Assembly (NCBI GenBank): GCA_905214865.1 | Contig: CAJMNO010000012.1 | Coordinates: 1 to 62,127, forward strand | Length of the DNA stretch: 62,127 nt | Source of the DNA: an uncultured bacterium | GTDB lineage: Bacteria > Actinomycetota > Coriobacteriia > Coriobacteriales > Atopobiaceae | Reading direction: 5' to 3' | Shown: positions 1 through 8,310 of the stretch, one piece after another | Numbering within the stretch: position 1 is the first letter of the stretch | How the letters are laid out: each line of letters starts with the position of its first letter | Notes under the pieces: model-generated | Database searches by the model: none | Seen by the model: only the letters and a program-made list of their open reading frames with translations | What the model was told of the DNA's origin: nothing | Program-made: the position numbers and the translations under genes

Positions 1-33
1 AGCCGGGAAGCGGCGGATCAATCACCAACACTG

Positions 34-180
34 TGCAATAGGGGATTGAGCGCACATATCGGGAGCGCGTTGCCACCCGCTAGGGTCGGGAGCCTTAGAC
101 AACCCTTCCCACCTGTGGAAACGCATGAAGGGACCGGCTTTCCGGTGGAGGCCCACAAGCGAAGGCACTCACGTCGGGAG
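34..180. repeat. Two partial copies of the CTCCCGAYGTGAGTGCAC palindrome family
   Basis: GAGCGCACATATCGGGAGC at 49-67 and GCACTCACGTCGGGAGC at 165-181 match the right half and the inverted left half of the palindromes at 13571-13911. If each is extended to the full 24-bp inner palindrome, the centres lie near 51.5 and 166.5. They are 115 bp apart, the same distance as between the third and fourth copies in the 13.6-13.9 kb array. Both copies are degenerate, so this is a weaker example of that family. Confidence 0.5.
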
Positions 181-330
181 CTTGCCGACATGGTAAGAGA
201 AGTGATGCCAATCTGTTCCATATGCGACCGGTGAGACTGTCAGGGAAGACCTCTCCTCACGGCCACCAGTGCCTCTGCGAGCCCGCCCCTTCCACGAGTT
301 CTTCCTTGAGCGGCCCCGGCTGGGGGGCGG

Positions 331-480
331 GCCGGGGGCTCCGTGCCGTCGCCTACTGGCGGCCCACCCGAAGCCAGGGAAGGGGAGGGGCCACGTGCGA
401 CTCCTGGCGCGGGTGGGCCGGGGCCCGCGCGGCCTTCTGCCGGCGGCCACTCCGAAGTCAGGGAAGGAGGGACGTGCCCC
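331..480. repeat. Imperfect GC-rich tandem duplication, 84-bp period
   Basis: The blocks CCGAAGCCAGGGAAGG (368-383) and CCGAAGTCAGGGAAGG (452-467) are 84 bp apart. Related flanks surround both, including GGCGGCC just upstream and an ACGTG-containing G-rich stretch downstream. No start codon with a ribosome binding site drives a plausible protein through it. Its function is unknown. Confidence 0.45.
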
Positions 481-515
481 CGTGGGCGGGCCCCGCGGCC
501 ATGGCGGGGCGCCTC

Positions 516-623
516 GTAAGGATTGACGCGTTTATCTCCCGCTAAACGCGCCTTTTCTTATTGGGTTGGCGATTCCATAAGAATTGACGCGGTTAGGACC
601 CACCTAAACGCGTCAATCTTTAC
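516..623 (-). terminator. Two related hairpins, possible terminator of the dehydratase operon
   Basis: The second hairpin pairs 583-597 (ATTGACGCGGTTAGG) with 603-617 (CCTAAACGCGTCAAT), one mismatch over 15 bp and a 5-nt loop. The first pairs CGCGTTTA (527-534) with TAAACGCG (543-550). Both carry the flank TAAGRATTGACGCG, so they are copies of one element. They lie 157 bp or more beyond the stop codon of the minus-strand operon. A terminator role is plausible, but the T-run is short, and a repeated mobile hairpin is an alternative. Confidence 0.4.
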
Positions 624-779
624 GGGATGACCCTAGGGGCATGTTGGGGGCACGGGGCGTGGAAGAGAGGGCCATGTCCCCCGTCCGGCCTCTCAAAAGC
701 GAATCCTGCGGGCCTGTGGCGTCGCAGACAGGGGAGAGGCCCGCAGCACCGTGCCCGCGCGCCTCTCCTCTGGCAATGC

Positions 780-2585
780 CTATCCCTGCTGCAGCGACTC
801 CAGCCCCAGCAGCGCCGCCCCGATGGCGCCGCACAGCTGGGAGTCCTCGTGCGTGGCGACCGGCGCGCCCAGCACGTCGGTCAGCGCCTGCACCACACCG
901 GCGTTGTTGGCGACTCCGCCGGTCATGAGGTAGGGGGCCTCCCCGTTCACGCGGCGCGCCAGGGTCGCGGTCTTGCGGGCCACGCTCTCGCACAGCCCGT
1001 GGATGATGTCGGGCGTGGGGGTGTCCTCGGCCACGAGCGACACCACCTCGCTCTCGGCGAACACCGTGCACATGCTCGAGATCTTGACCTCGTGCTTCCA
1101 CTCCAGCCCGGTGCGGCAGAAGTCCTCCAGCGACATCTCCAGCGTCCGCGCCATCATCTCCATGAAGCGGCCGGTGCCCGCCGCGCACTTGTCGTTCATC
1201 ACGAAGTTGAGGACGTTGCCCCTCTCGTCCAGGTGGATGACCTTGGAGTCCTGCCCGCCGATGTCGATGATCGTGCGCGCCTCGGGCATGAGGAAGTGCG
1301 CCCCCTTGGCGTGGCAGGTGATTTCGGTGATCGCGGTGTCCATGTCCGGGATGTTGTCGCGCCCATAGCCGGTCGAGACCTTGAGAGCCATGTCCTCCTC
1401 GTGCAGCCCGGCCCTCTCCAGCACCTCCGCCTTGGCTCGGCGTGCGCTCTCGGTCGCCTTTGCGCCGGTGGGGAGAATGACCGTGGCGACGAGGTTGCCC
1501 CTCTCGTCCATGATCGCGGCGTCCGTGGAGGTGGATCCCGAGTCCACGCCCATCACGTAGCCGCGGCCGCGGGCCTCCCTGCCGCCGGCGGCCTCGCGCG
1601 CGACGTCGGCGCCGTGGAGCGTCTCGCCAAATGCCTCGAGCCTGGTGCGAAGCTGCCCCAGGCTCTGAGAGGTGCCGTCCGTCTCGATCTTGACCATGGG
1701 AAGGTCCTCCTCCTTCGTCGCCAGGGCGTACTCAAATCCGTAGTAGTCGCAGAACTTCATGGTGTGGTAGATCACGCCGCGCTGCCCCTTGCCGCCATGC
1801 AGCTTGGCTCGCTGGCTCACGTCGTCCATGCGCATGCAGGGCATCTGATTGAGAAGCGCTCCGGCGTACCAGTCCAGGAACGTGTCCAGGGTGCCGCCCG
1901 CCCGGCCGACGCCCGTGTCCGCGTCGTCGCAGGCGGAGCAGTTGCCCTCCGACGCGGCGCGCGCAAGCTCCGGTGGGGGAGTCACGAGCAGGTGCCGCTC
2001 GGTGCACGTGCCGTTCTCCACCGGGTAGCCCACGCCCTCGCCCACGTTGTCCAGGAGCGCCCGCGTGGCATGCGCCCCCAGCAGGGTCACGTGGTCGCCC
2101 ACGCTGCGCACGGGCGGCTTAAAGGCGGCCAGCGCCGCGCCCACTTCAAAGCTCCTGCCGCTGTACGCCGCGTAGCGCCCGGCAAGGTCGGCGAGACGTG
2201 CGCGGAACAGCCTCCGCTCCGCCTCGCCCCGCTTGTGGGGCAGGTCCAGCAGGTAGATGAAGTCGAAGTCGCCCTGCTCGCACAGAACGTCGTATGCGCG
2301 CTTGATCACGTCGCAGCAGGTCACGAGCACCACCTCGCGCACGTCGTCGCGCAGCAGGCGCTCTATCAGGCCCTTGCCGTAGCCGCACAGGTTGGGGTGC
2401 GCCAGCCGGTCGGCCTCGTCAAACGACGAGACGTCCGCCTCGGCCAGCTCCGACCTCGCCCCAAAGCCCGCCAGCAGCTCCACGGGCGTGTACTTGCAGG
2501 CGTAGTAGACCACGTGCCCGCCGTCCTGGCGCGCCTCGGCCCGGTTGCCCGCGTCCCTCTCCACACTCACGCTATTGGGAGTCAT
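780..2585 (-). CDS. Fused 2-hydroxyacyl-CoA dehydratase subunit / ATP-dependent activase
   Basis: This 601-residue protein joins two normally separate parts. Residues about 25-325 look like an HgdB-type iron-sulfur dehydratase subunit, with candidate cluster cysteines at C30, C67, C90/C91 and C279. Residues about 342-600 are an HgdC/BadF-type ASKHA ATPase with GVDSGST near 346 and DIGGQDSK near 441. Its two bridging cluster cysteines are C467 (NDKCAAGTG) and C506 (SSMCTVF). HgdC-type activators use ATP to drive one low-potential electron into a partner dehydratase. The arrangement recalls E. coli YjiM plus YjiL joined in one chain, or double-cubane-cluster proteins with their reductase. It overlaps the upstream subunit gene by 14 bp. 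No CoA-transferase or electron-transfer flavoprotein gene lies nearby, so the substrate is unknown. Confidence 0.85.
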   Translation of the reverse strand: MTPNSVSVERDAGNRAEARQDGGHVVYYACKYTPVELLAGFGARSELAEADVSSFDEADRLAHPNLCGYGKGLIERLLRDDVREVVLVTCCDVIKRAYDVLCEQGDFDFIYLLDLPHKRGEAERRLFRARLADLAGRYAAYSGRSFEVGAALAAFKPPVRSVGDHVTLLGAHATRALLDNVGEGVGYPVENGTCTERHLLVTPPPELARAASEGNCSACDDADTGVGRAGGTLDTFLDWYAGALLNQMPCMRMDDVSQRAKLHGGKGQRGVIYHTMKFCDYYGFEYALATKEEDLPMVKIETDGTSQSLGQLRTRLEAFGETLHGADVAREAAGGREARGRGYVMGVDSGSTSTDAAIMDERGNLVATVILPTGAKATESARRAKAEVLERAGLHEEDMALKVSTGYGRDNIPDMDTAITEITCHAKGAHFLMPEARTIIDIGGQDSKVIHLDERGNVLNFVMNDKCAAGTGRFMEMMARTLEMSLEDFCRTGLEWKHEVKISSMCTVFAESEVVSLVAEDTPTPDIIHGLCESVARKTATLARRVNGEAPYLMTGGVANNAGVVQALTDVLGAPVATHEDSQLCGAIGAALLGLESLQQG

Positions 2586-3894
2586 GTACCCTCCCCTTCC
2601 TCTCTTGCAGCAGCTCCAGGAACGCCGAGAACCGCGTGGACATCTGGCCCTCCATGCAGTTGGCCCGGTCCACCGCGTCGCCGTCCAGCACCAGGGTGGG
2701 GAAGCCCGCGCCCTCCAGCCGCCCTCGGATGAGCTGCGCGGCCCCCGAGGTCTCCTTGCACCCCCAGTGGCAGAACACCACGGCGCCGTCCGCGCCCGTG
2801 CGCTCCGCGAGCCTCACGAGCGCCTGCGCCCTCCTGGTCGCGGGCCCGTTGAAGCAGTTTCTCACGACCCGCTCGGCCATGGCCTCAAAGGGGTGCGTCT
2901 CGTCAAACATGCGCCCCTCCGGCGGGGTCAGGCAGTCGAACATCATGTCCCCCGCCACGACCTGGGCGGTCTGGCTGCAGTCCACGATCGAGCCTATGGA
3001 TCCCAGGAAGTAGGGAGAGACGTGCGCCCACACCAGCTTGGCACCGCCATACGCTGGCTGTCGGGCAAAGTCGTCCCCCATGCCGCGCGCCAGGCCCAGG
3101 GCCTCCTCGGTCCCCAGCAGCAGGTGGAGGTCGAGCATCTCCATCATGTCCAGGGTCATGGTGTTTGCCAGGTAGCGCGCCCCCCTGTGGGGGAGGGTCG
3201 CCTCGAGCGCGTCCTGCGTGGCGAGCGAGCGCGCGACCATCTGGCGCAGCAGCGACTCGTCCAGCCTCCTGCCAAAGAGGTCCTCTGCCTGGTGCGTCAC
3301 GTCCCTCAGCTGGTCCGCCACGTAGGCGATGCCGTCGCGCGTGACGTCGTAGGGAACGTCCACGTAGGCGCTCTGAGCCCCCCACCTGCGGGCGAGCGAC
3401 TTGAAGCTGAGGTTGTTGGCATCGCACGCCACGGAGGTGCTCGAGAGGAGCCTGCGCGGGCGCAGCACGCCCGACTCTGCCATGCCCATCAGGGCGCGAT
3501 GGTACGAGCAGTACGTCTCGGGGATGCCCGAGCCCTCGGCGCACCCCAGGAATGCGCCCTCGGCCTGCGCGCCGCTCACGAACGACGCGACCGCCTCCGA
3601 CGTCATCGGCTTCAGGCCGAGCGCACGGAGCGACTCGGTGGGCATGAAGACGCTCGTGAGCACCGAGTTGTCGGGGTCGGCCATGGCGTCGACCATGGAG
3701 CGCATGAACAGGGCGTAGCCGCGCTGCCCTGAGGGGAGGAACCTGCCGTCGGGCACGAGCTGGGACTTGCGCGCCATCAGGCGGAACCCCGTCATGAGCC
3801 AGTGGCGCACCGCATCCGGGTGCGAGTCCAGCCCGCGCGCGGCGACGTCGCCGTACCAGCCTATGACCGAGTCGCCCAGCGAGCGGCCCGCCAT
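2572..3894 (-). CDS. HgdB-like 2-hydroxyacyl-CoA dehydratase family subunit (copy 1)
   Basis: A 440-residue protein of the 2-hydroxyacyl-CoA dehydratase subunit B/D superfamily, which binds [4Fe-4S] clusters and reduces activated substrates by radical chemistry. Candidate cluster or active-site cysteines sit in ETYCSYH, VACDANN, HWGCKET and RANCMEGQ. It is clearly paralogous to the adjacent 437-residue gene over its whole length. The start chosen is the ATG at 3892-3894, which shares a base with the upstream stop (TGATG), so translation is probably coupled. An open frame continues further upstream but belongs to antisense of the neighbour. The pair may form a heterodimer activated by the fused activase downstream. 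The substrate cannot be read from sequence. Confidence 0.82.
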   Translation of the reverse strand: MAGRSLGDSVIGWYGDVAARGLDSHPDAVRHWLMTGFRLMARKSQLVPDGRFLPSGQRGYALFMRSMVDAMADPDNSVLTSVFMPTESLRALGLKPMTSEAVASFVSGAQAEGAFLGCAEGSGIPETYCSYHRALMGMAESGVLRPRRLLSSTSVACDANNLSFKSLARRWGAQSAYVDVPYDVTRDGIAYVADQLRDVTHQAEDLFGRRLDESLLRQMVARSLATQDALEATLPHRGARYLANTMTLDMMEMLDLHLLLGTEEALGLARGMGDDFARQPAYGGAKLVWAHVSPYFLGSIGSIVDCSQTAQVVAGDMMFDCLTPPEGRMFDETHPFEAMAERVVRNCFNGPATRRAQALVRLAERTGADGAVVFCHWGCKETSGAAQLIRGRLEGAGFPTLVLDGDAVDRANCMEGQMSTRFSAFLELLQERKGRVHDSQ

Positions 3895-5207
3895 CACGCT
3901 GCCTCCCGGCGGGCGCGCAGCATCTCGAGGAACGCCGAGAAGCGCGTGGACATCTGGCCCTCCATGCAGTTGCCGCGGTCGCACCCGTCGCCGTCCAGCA
4001 CCAGGGTGGGGAACCCCTGCGCCTCGAGCCGCCGGCGCATGAGCTGCGCCGCGCCGGCGGTCTCCTTGCAGCCCCAGTGGACGAAGACCACAGCGCCGTC
4101 CGCGCCCGTCTGTCTCGCCAGCGAGCAGAGCCGGTCCGCGCGCCTGGTGGCGGGTCCGTTGAAGCAGTCGTCCAGCAGGCGCTCGGCCATGGCCTCGAAG
4201 GGGTGGTCGGCGTCGTAGCGGGGCTCGTTTGGCCCAACCTGGTCGTAGAGCATGTCGGTAGCGATGATCTGCGCGTCCCTGCTCTGGCTGGTGGGCTCGG
4301 CGATGGAGCGGAGGAAGAACGGGGGGATGTGCCCCCACACGATCGAGACGCCGTCGTAGTCCTGTGCGCTCGCGAGGTCGCGCTCCATGTGGCGCGCCAT
4401 GCGCAGGGTGTCGTCGGTCCCCAGCCACAGGTGGGTCGCCAGGGCGAGCTGCATCTCGTTGCCCATGTCGCTACGCATGAAGTGGCCGCGGCGCAGGGGG
4501 AGGGACCGACGCAGCGAGGCGAGCGTCTCCTGGCTGTTGGCCACATGGCGGCGCAGCTCCGCCTCGTCCAGGTCGGTGTCGTAGGCGCGCTCGGCGGCGT
4601 GCGCCAGGGAGCGGAGCTGGTCCGCCACGTAGGCAACCGCCGCCGCGTCGTCCGCCGTGGCGTAGGGCACGTCCACGTACACGTGCGGGGTCCCCCACAC
4701 GTGCGAGAGCGCCTTGAAGCTGAGGTTGTTGGCGTCGCAGGGGACCGAGCAGCTGGCCAGGAGCCGCGGCGCGGGGAGCACCCCCGACGTCGCCAGGCCC
4801 ATGAGCACCTTGTGGAACGAGCAGTAGGTCTCGGGAACCCCCATGCCCTCGGCCTCGCCCACAAAGCCCGTCTCGGCATGCGCGGCGGTCACGAAGCCGC
4901 TCAGCGCCTCGGCGGTCACGGGGTGGACCCCCATCGAGAGGAACATCTCGCTGGGCAGGAAGATGCTCGTGACCACGCTCGAGCCAAAGTCGTTGAGGGC
5001 GTCGGTCACGCTCCTGAGGGCGATGCTGGCGGCATCGCGGGAGAAGGGATGGACCTTGAGCTCGGGGAGGAGCGTCACCTTGGCGCGCTCCACGTTGAAG
5101 GCGACGCTGAGCGCCTGGCGCACCCCCTCGGGCGCGTCGTCGATGTGCTGTGCTATGAGGTCGCCGTACCCGTCGAGGATGCGGCCACCCAGGCTCTGCT
5201 CCGCCAT
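3894..5207 (-). CDS. HgdB-like 2-hydroxyacyl-CoA dehydratase family subunit (copy 2)
   Basis: A 437-residue paralogue of the next gene in the operon, with the same cysteine-bearing motifs: ETYCSFH, SVPCDANN, HWGCKET and RGNCMEGQ. The C-terminal segment CMEGQMSTRFSAFLE is identical in the two proteins. The DNA there (about 2616-2656 and 3931-3971) is also nearly identical, which suggests recent duplication or gene conversion at that end. The ATG at 5205-5207 overlaps the stop of the peptidase gene as TGATG. Tandem, diverged B-type subunits are typical of heterodimeric dehydratases. Whether this one acts on a CoA ester or on another small molecule is unknown. Confidence 0.82.
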   Translation of the reverse strand: MAEQSLGGRILDGYGDLIAQHIDDAPEGVRQALSVAFNVERAKVTLLPELKVHPFSRDAASIALRSVTDALNDFGSSVVTSIFLPSEMFLSMGVHPVTAEALSGFVTAAHAETGFVGEAEGMGVPETYCSFHKVLMGLATSGVLPAPRLLASCSVPCDANNLSFKALSHVWGTPHVYVDVPYATADDAAAVAYVADQLRSLAHAAERAYDTDLDEAELRRHVANSQETLASLRRSLPLRRGHFMRSDMGNEMQLALATHLWLGTDDTLRMARHMERDLASAQDYDGVSIVWGHIPPFFLRSIAEPTSQSRDAQIIATDMLYDQVGPNEPRYDADHPFEAMAERLLDDCFNGPATRRADRLCSLARQTGADGAVVFVHWGCKETAGAAQLMRRRLEAQGFPTLVLDGDGCDRGNCMEGQMSTRFSAFLEMLRARREAA

Positions 5208-8167
5208 CAGTCCCTCTCGCCCTCGTCCTGCAGGGTCACGACCTCAAAGTCCACGGCGGACGAGTCGATCGCCTCGCGCGGGCCAAAGACCACGACGTCG
5301 CGGTTGCCCGCCAGACCCTCGAGCTGCGGTGCAAGGTCGCGCAGCGAGTCCGCGGACACGCCCAGGATCTGCTCCCTCACCCGGTCGCGCCAGCCCTCGG
5401 GCCTGAGCGAGATCAGGTCGCCGTCCTGCTGACGCGCGAGCGCCCGGGGCTTCACGGGCGAGTCGTGGGCGGCCACACACGACACCACGTAGCCCTCCAG
5501 CTCGTCCTCGCCGCCGTCCCACGAGCGCAGCCAGGAGCCGGCCCCCTCGAAGCGGCCGAGGGTGGGGTCGATGGCGGGGTCGCGGTACGACCAGAACGCC
5601 GGCAGCCCGTTGAGGGCGTGACGGAAGCCCACGCCGTAGGCCCCGCCCTTCACGCGGACCTCGTTCCACAGGTAGTCAAACGAGAGCGCACGTGACGCCA
5701 CCTGCCAGGCTCCCACCTGGGCCTCGTCGCGCACGCCCGACATGCCCTCGGCGCAGAAGCACACGTCGGAGGGAATCACGAACGCCTCGTTGCGGGCCAC
5801 GGGCTCGGGGACCAGCAGCCTCTGGGCCGCCTGCTCGCCCGCCGGCGAGAGCCCCAGGCTGCCGCCTGCCGCCCAGAAGCGCTCCATGTCGTCGCGCGAG
5901 CAGGTCAGGCTCACCAGCACGTCGTCGCTCGTGAAGATGGTGCGCACCAGTTCGGCGAGCCTCCGCGAGACGTCCCCCTTGCGCTCGTCCCAGTCGGCGA
6001 TGAGCTCCTTCACAAAGAGGTAGTAGCCCACGCCCGCGCCCAGCGAGTCCGAGACCAGCGCGGCGCTCGAGTGGTGGGACGCAAGGCGCGCCGCGGCCGC
6101 CGCGTGGCCGGACGACTGAAAGTACTGCTCCAGCTCGATGCGGCGCTGCTGCAGCATGGCGAGCATGCGGTCGGTGTCGGCGAACGACGTGGTGCCCCAG
6201 ACCTCCGCGGGCAGGGTCGCCAGCGCGTCCACGTTCTCGCTGAGGGAGCTTGCGCCGACCACGAGCTTGGGAACGACGGAGCCAAGGTCGTCGTGCTCGC
6301 TGTAGGTCTCGCAGAAGAAGCTCAGGTTGCCCAGGCTCCTCTCGACCAGCGTGTCCAGCTCGGACGCGGTGTGGTCGCTCGTGTCCAGCTTGCCCAGGAA
6401 GTCGGTCAAAAGCGCCACGTAGGGCAGGTCCCCAAAGCCGACGCGCCTGAGGTCAAAGTAGTGGTAGGCGTACACGATGCGGTGCGTGGGCAGGTCGTGG
6501 AACACGCAGGGGAGAGGGGCGTCAACCCTGGTCGCGGGCGTCACCGCCGGGGCGTCCTCGATGTCCGAGAGGTGCAGGCGGGGGAGCGTCGCGAGGGCCT
6601 CGGGGGAGTCGGGCGCCTCCTGCTCGGATCGCAGTGCCGCGACCTCGTCCCGGATGCCCTGGACCTGCTCCGGGCCCATCTCTTCGCGCAGCTGCGCCAG
6701 CTCGCGGGCCTCGTCGCTCGCCGCGCCGTCCGCGAGCGGCACCAGCTCCACCTCGGCGCTATGGGACGAACCGCGCACCAGGGAGCCAAGGAGACGCTCG
6801 AAGTAGCCGTTGTCCAGGCCCTGCCGCATGGATGCGATGGCGTCCTCGTAGCGCAGGTAGTCCACGGGCCTGCCGTCGTCGTAGAGCCAGCTCGAGAGGG
6901 CGACCATCGAGATCGCGACGCCGTCAGCGTACGAGCCCCAGTCGCCCTCGCGCAGGTTGAACTCCGCCTGGGCAAGGGACGCCTCAAGCCGGTCGCGGCC
7001 GATGCCGTCGCGCGCGAGGTCCGCGCACGTGCCCTCCAGCAGCTCTCGGAAGCGGTCCGCCACGTCGGGCTTGGACCCGCGCAGCTGGAAGGCCACGAGC
7101 GGCTGCTGCGTGCCGTCCAGCAGGATCGCGTCAAAGTCGTCCGCCAGGCCGGAGTCCAGCATGGCGCGCTTGAGGGGCGCCTCGTTGGAGCCGGCGATCG
7201 CGTCGAGCAGGACGCTCGTGGCAAGTACGCGCTCGCGGTCGGCGTAGGTGCCGATCACGTAGCCCGCGGCGACGGACGCGTTCTGGGGCGTCGTCGCCAT
7301 GGTCACGTGCGAGAGGCCAGCGCGCACGGCGGGCTGGAGCGGCAGCGGGTTGGGGTCGCCGGCGTCGCGGCGGGTGGCGCCACGGAACCTCTCGTCCACA
7401 AACGCCAGCTCGCGGTCAACATCCAGGTCGCCGTAGAGGATGGTGTAGCTGTTGGAGAGGTCGTAGTGGCGCGCGTGGGTGCGCAGGAACTCCTCGTAGG
7501 TGAGCGTGGGGATGGCACGGGGGTCGCCGCCCGACTCGTAGCGGTACGGCGTCTGGGGGAACAGCGCACGGTACAGCGCGTGGAACAGGACGTCGTCGGG
7601 GTCGCTCATGGCGCCCTTCATCTCGTTGAGGACCACGCCGTTGTAGCTCAGGCTGCCGTCGTCGGCAACCTCAAGGTGCCAGCCCTCCTGCTCGAAGATG
7701 CGCTTGCGGTCGTAGATGGCGGGGTGCAGCACCGCGTCAAGGTACACGTCCATCAGGTTCTCGAGGTCGGCCACGTTGGTCGACGCCACGGGGTACATGG
7801 TCCTGTCCGGGAACGTGAGCGCGTTGAGGAACGTCTGCATCGACGTCTTGAGCAGGTTGACGAAGGGCTCCTTCACGGGAAAGCGGTCGCTGCCGCACAG
7901 CACGGAGTGCTCCAGGATGTGGAACACGCCCGTGTCGTCCGCGGGCGGCGTCTTGAACGCGATCGCGAACGACTTGTTGTTGTCCGGGACGGCGATCCAC
8001 ATGGCGCGTGCCCCCGTCGCGGCATGGGAGAACACGTAGGCGGTGCCGCCAAGCTCGGGGACGGGCTCGACGGCGGTGACGGTGAACCCGGCGTGCGTGG
8101 ACCCGACGCCCAGGCGCGGGTCGGGCTTTGCGAACGGCGCGTCCGCGCCGATGCTGGTATCGGTCAT
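5207..8167 (-). CDS. M16C family zinc metallopeptidase (presequence-protease-like)
   Basis: A protein of about 986 residues, the usual size of single-chain M16C (PreP/insulinase-type) peptidases, which close around and cut short peptides. The inverted zinc motif HILEH is at residues 83-87, with a downstream Glu-rich helix in the expected region to complete the site. The ATG at 8165-8167 is preferred over an upstream in-frame start because AAGGAG lies 7 bp before it. No signal peptide is seen, so it is probably cytoplasmic. It is the first gene of the minus-strand operon and its stop overlaps the start of the HgdB-like subunit (TGATG). Coupling to the dehydratase genes hints at amino-acid or peptide fermentation, but this is inference. 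Confidence 0.9.
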   Translation of the reverse strand: MTDTSIGADAPFAKPDPRLGVGSTHAGFTVTAVEPVPELGGTAYVFSHAATGARAMWIAVPDNNKSFAIAFKTPPADDTGVFHILEHSVLCGSDRFPVKEPFVNLLKTSMQTFLNALTFPDRTMYPVASTNVADLENLMDVYLDAVLHPAIYDRKRIFEQEGWHLEVADDGSLSYNGVVLNEMKGAMSDPDDVLFHALYRALFPQTPYRYESGGDPRAIPTLTYEEFLRTHARHYDLSNSYTILYGDLDVDRELAFVDERFRGATRRDAGDPNPLPLQPAVRAGLSHVTMATTPQNASVAAGYVIGTYADRERVLATSVLLDAIAGSNEAPLKRAMLDSGLADDFDAILLDGTQQPLVAFQLRGSKPDVADRFRELLEGTCADLARDGIGRDRLEASLAQAEFNLREGDWGSYADGVAISMVALSSWLYDDGRPVDYLRYEDAIASMRQGLDNGYFERLLGSLVRGSSHSAEVELVPLADGAASDEARELAQLREEMGPEQVQGIRDEVAALRSEQEAPDSPEALATLPRLHLSDIEDAPAVTPATRVDAPLPCVFHDLPTHRIVYAYHYFDLRRVGFGDLPYVALLTDFLGKLDTSDHTASELDTLVERSLGNLSFFCETYSEHDDLGSVVPKLVVGASSLSENVDALATLPAEVWGTTSFADTDRMLAMLQQRRIELEQYFQSSGHAAAAARLASHHSSAALVSDSLGAGVGYYLFVKELIADWDERKGDVSRRLAELVRTIFTSDDVLVSLTCSRDDMERFWAAGGSLGLSPAGEQAAQRLLVPEPVARNEAFVIPSDVCFCAEGMSGVRDEAQVGAWQVASRALSFDYLWNEVRVKGGAYGVGFRHALNGLPAFWSYRDPAIDPTLGRFEGAGSWLRSWDGGEDELEGYVVSCVAAHDSPVKPRALARQQDGDLISLRPEGWRDRVREQILGVSADSLRDLAPQLEGLAGNRDVVVFGPREAIDSSAVDFEVVTLQDEGERD

Positions 8168-8310
8168 GTCAAATCTCCTTCTGGCGCCACGCCACGGGGC
8201 CGGCACCTGCGGTTAACGGGCACTAATTTACCCCTCGACGACGCTGCGGATAACCCGTTGGATGTTACAGTCCTATGTGCTTGCTCAAAACGTCGCAAAG
8301 GGGGCACCAA

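Larger units (their letters stand above)
1..779. other. Non-coding, repeat-rich left edge
   Basis: No convincing gene is present. Short open frames here have no ribosome binding site and arise from high GC content. The stretch holds partial copies of the GTGAGTGCAC palindrome family (34-80 and 161-180), a GC-rich direct repeat of 84-bp period (about 331-480) and a pair of related hairpins (516-623). It lies downstream of the minus-strand dehydratase operon, so the hairpins nearest 780 may end that transcript. Confidence 0.6.

Noticed and set aside
627..2732. Very long plus-strand open frame opposite the dehydratase/activase gene
   Set aside because: It is the antisense frame of a high-GC gene. 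It has no recognisable domains, atypical composition and no ribosome binding site. Similar shadows oppose many genes here.
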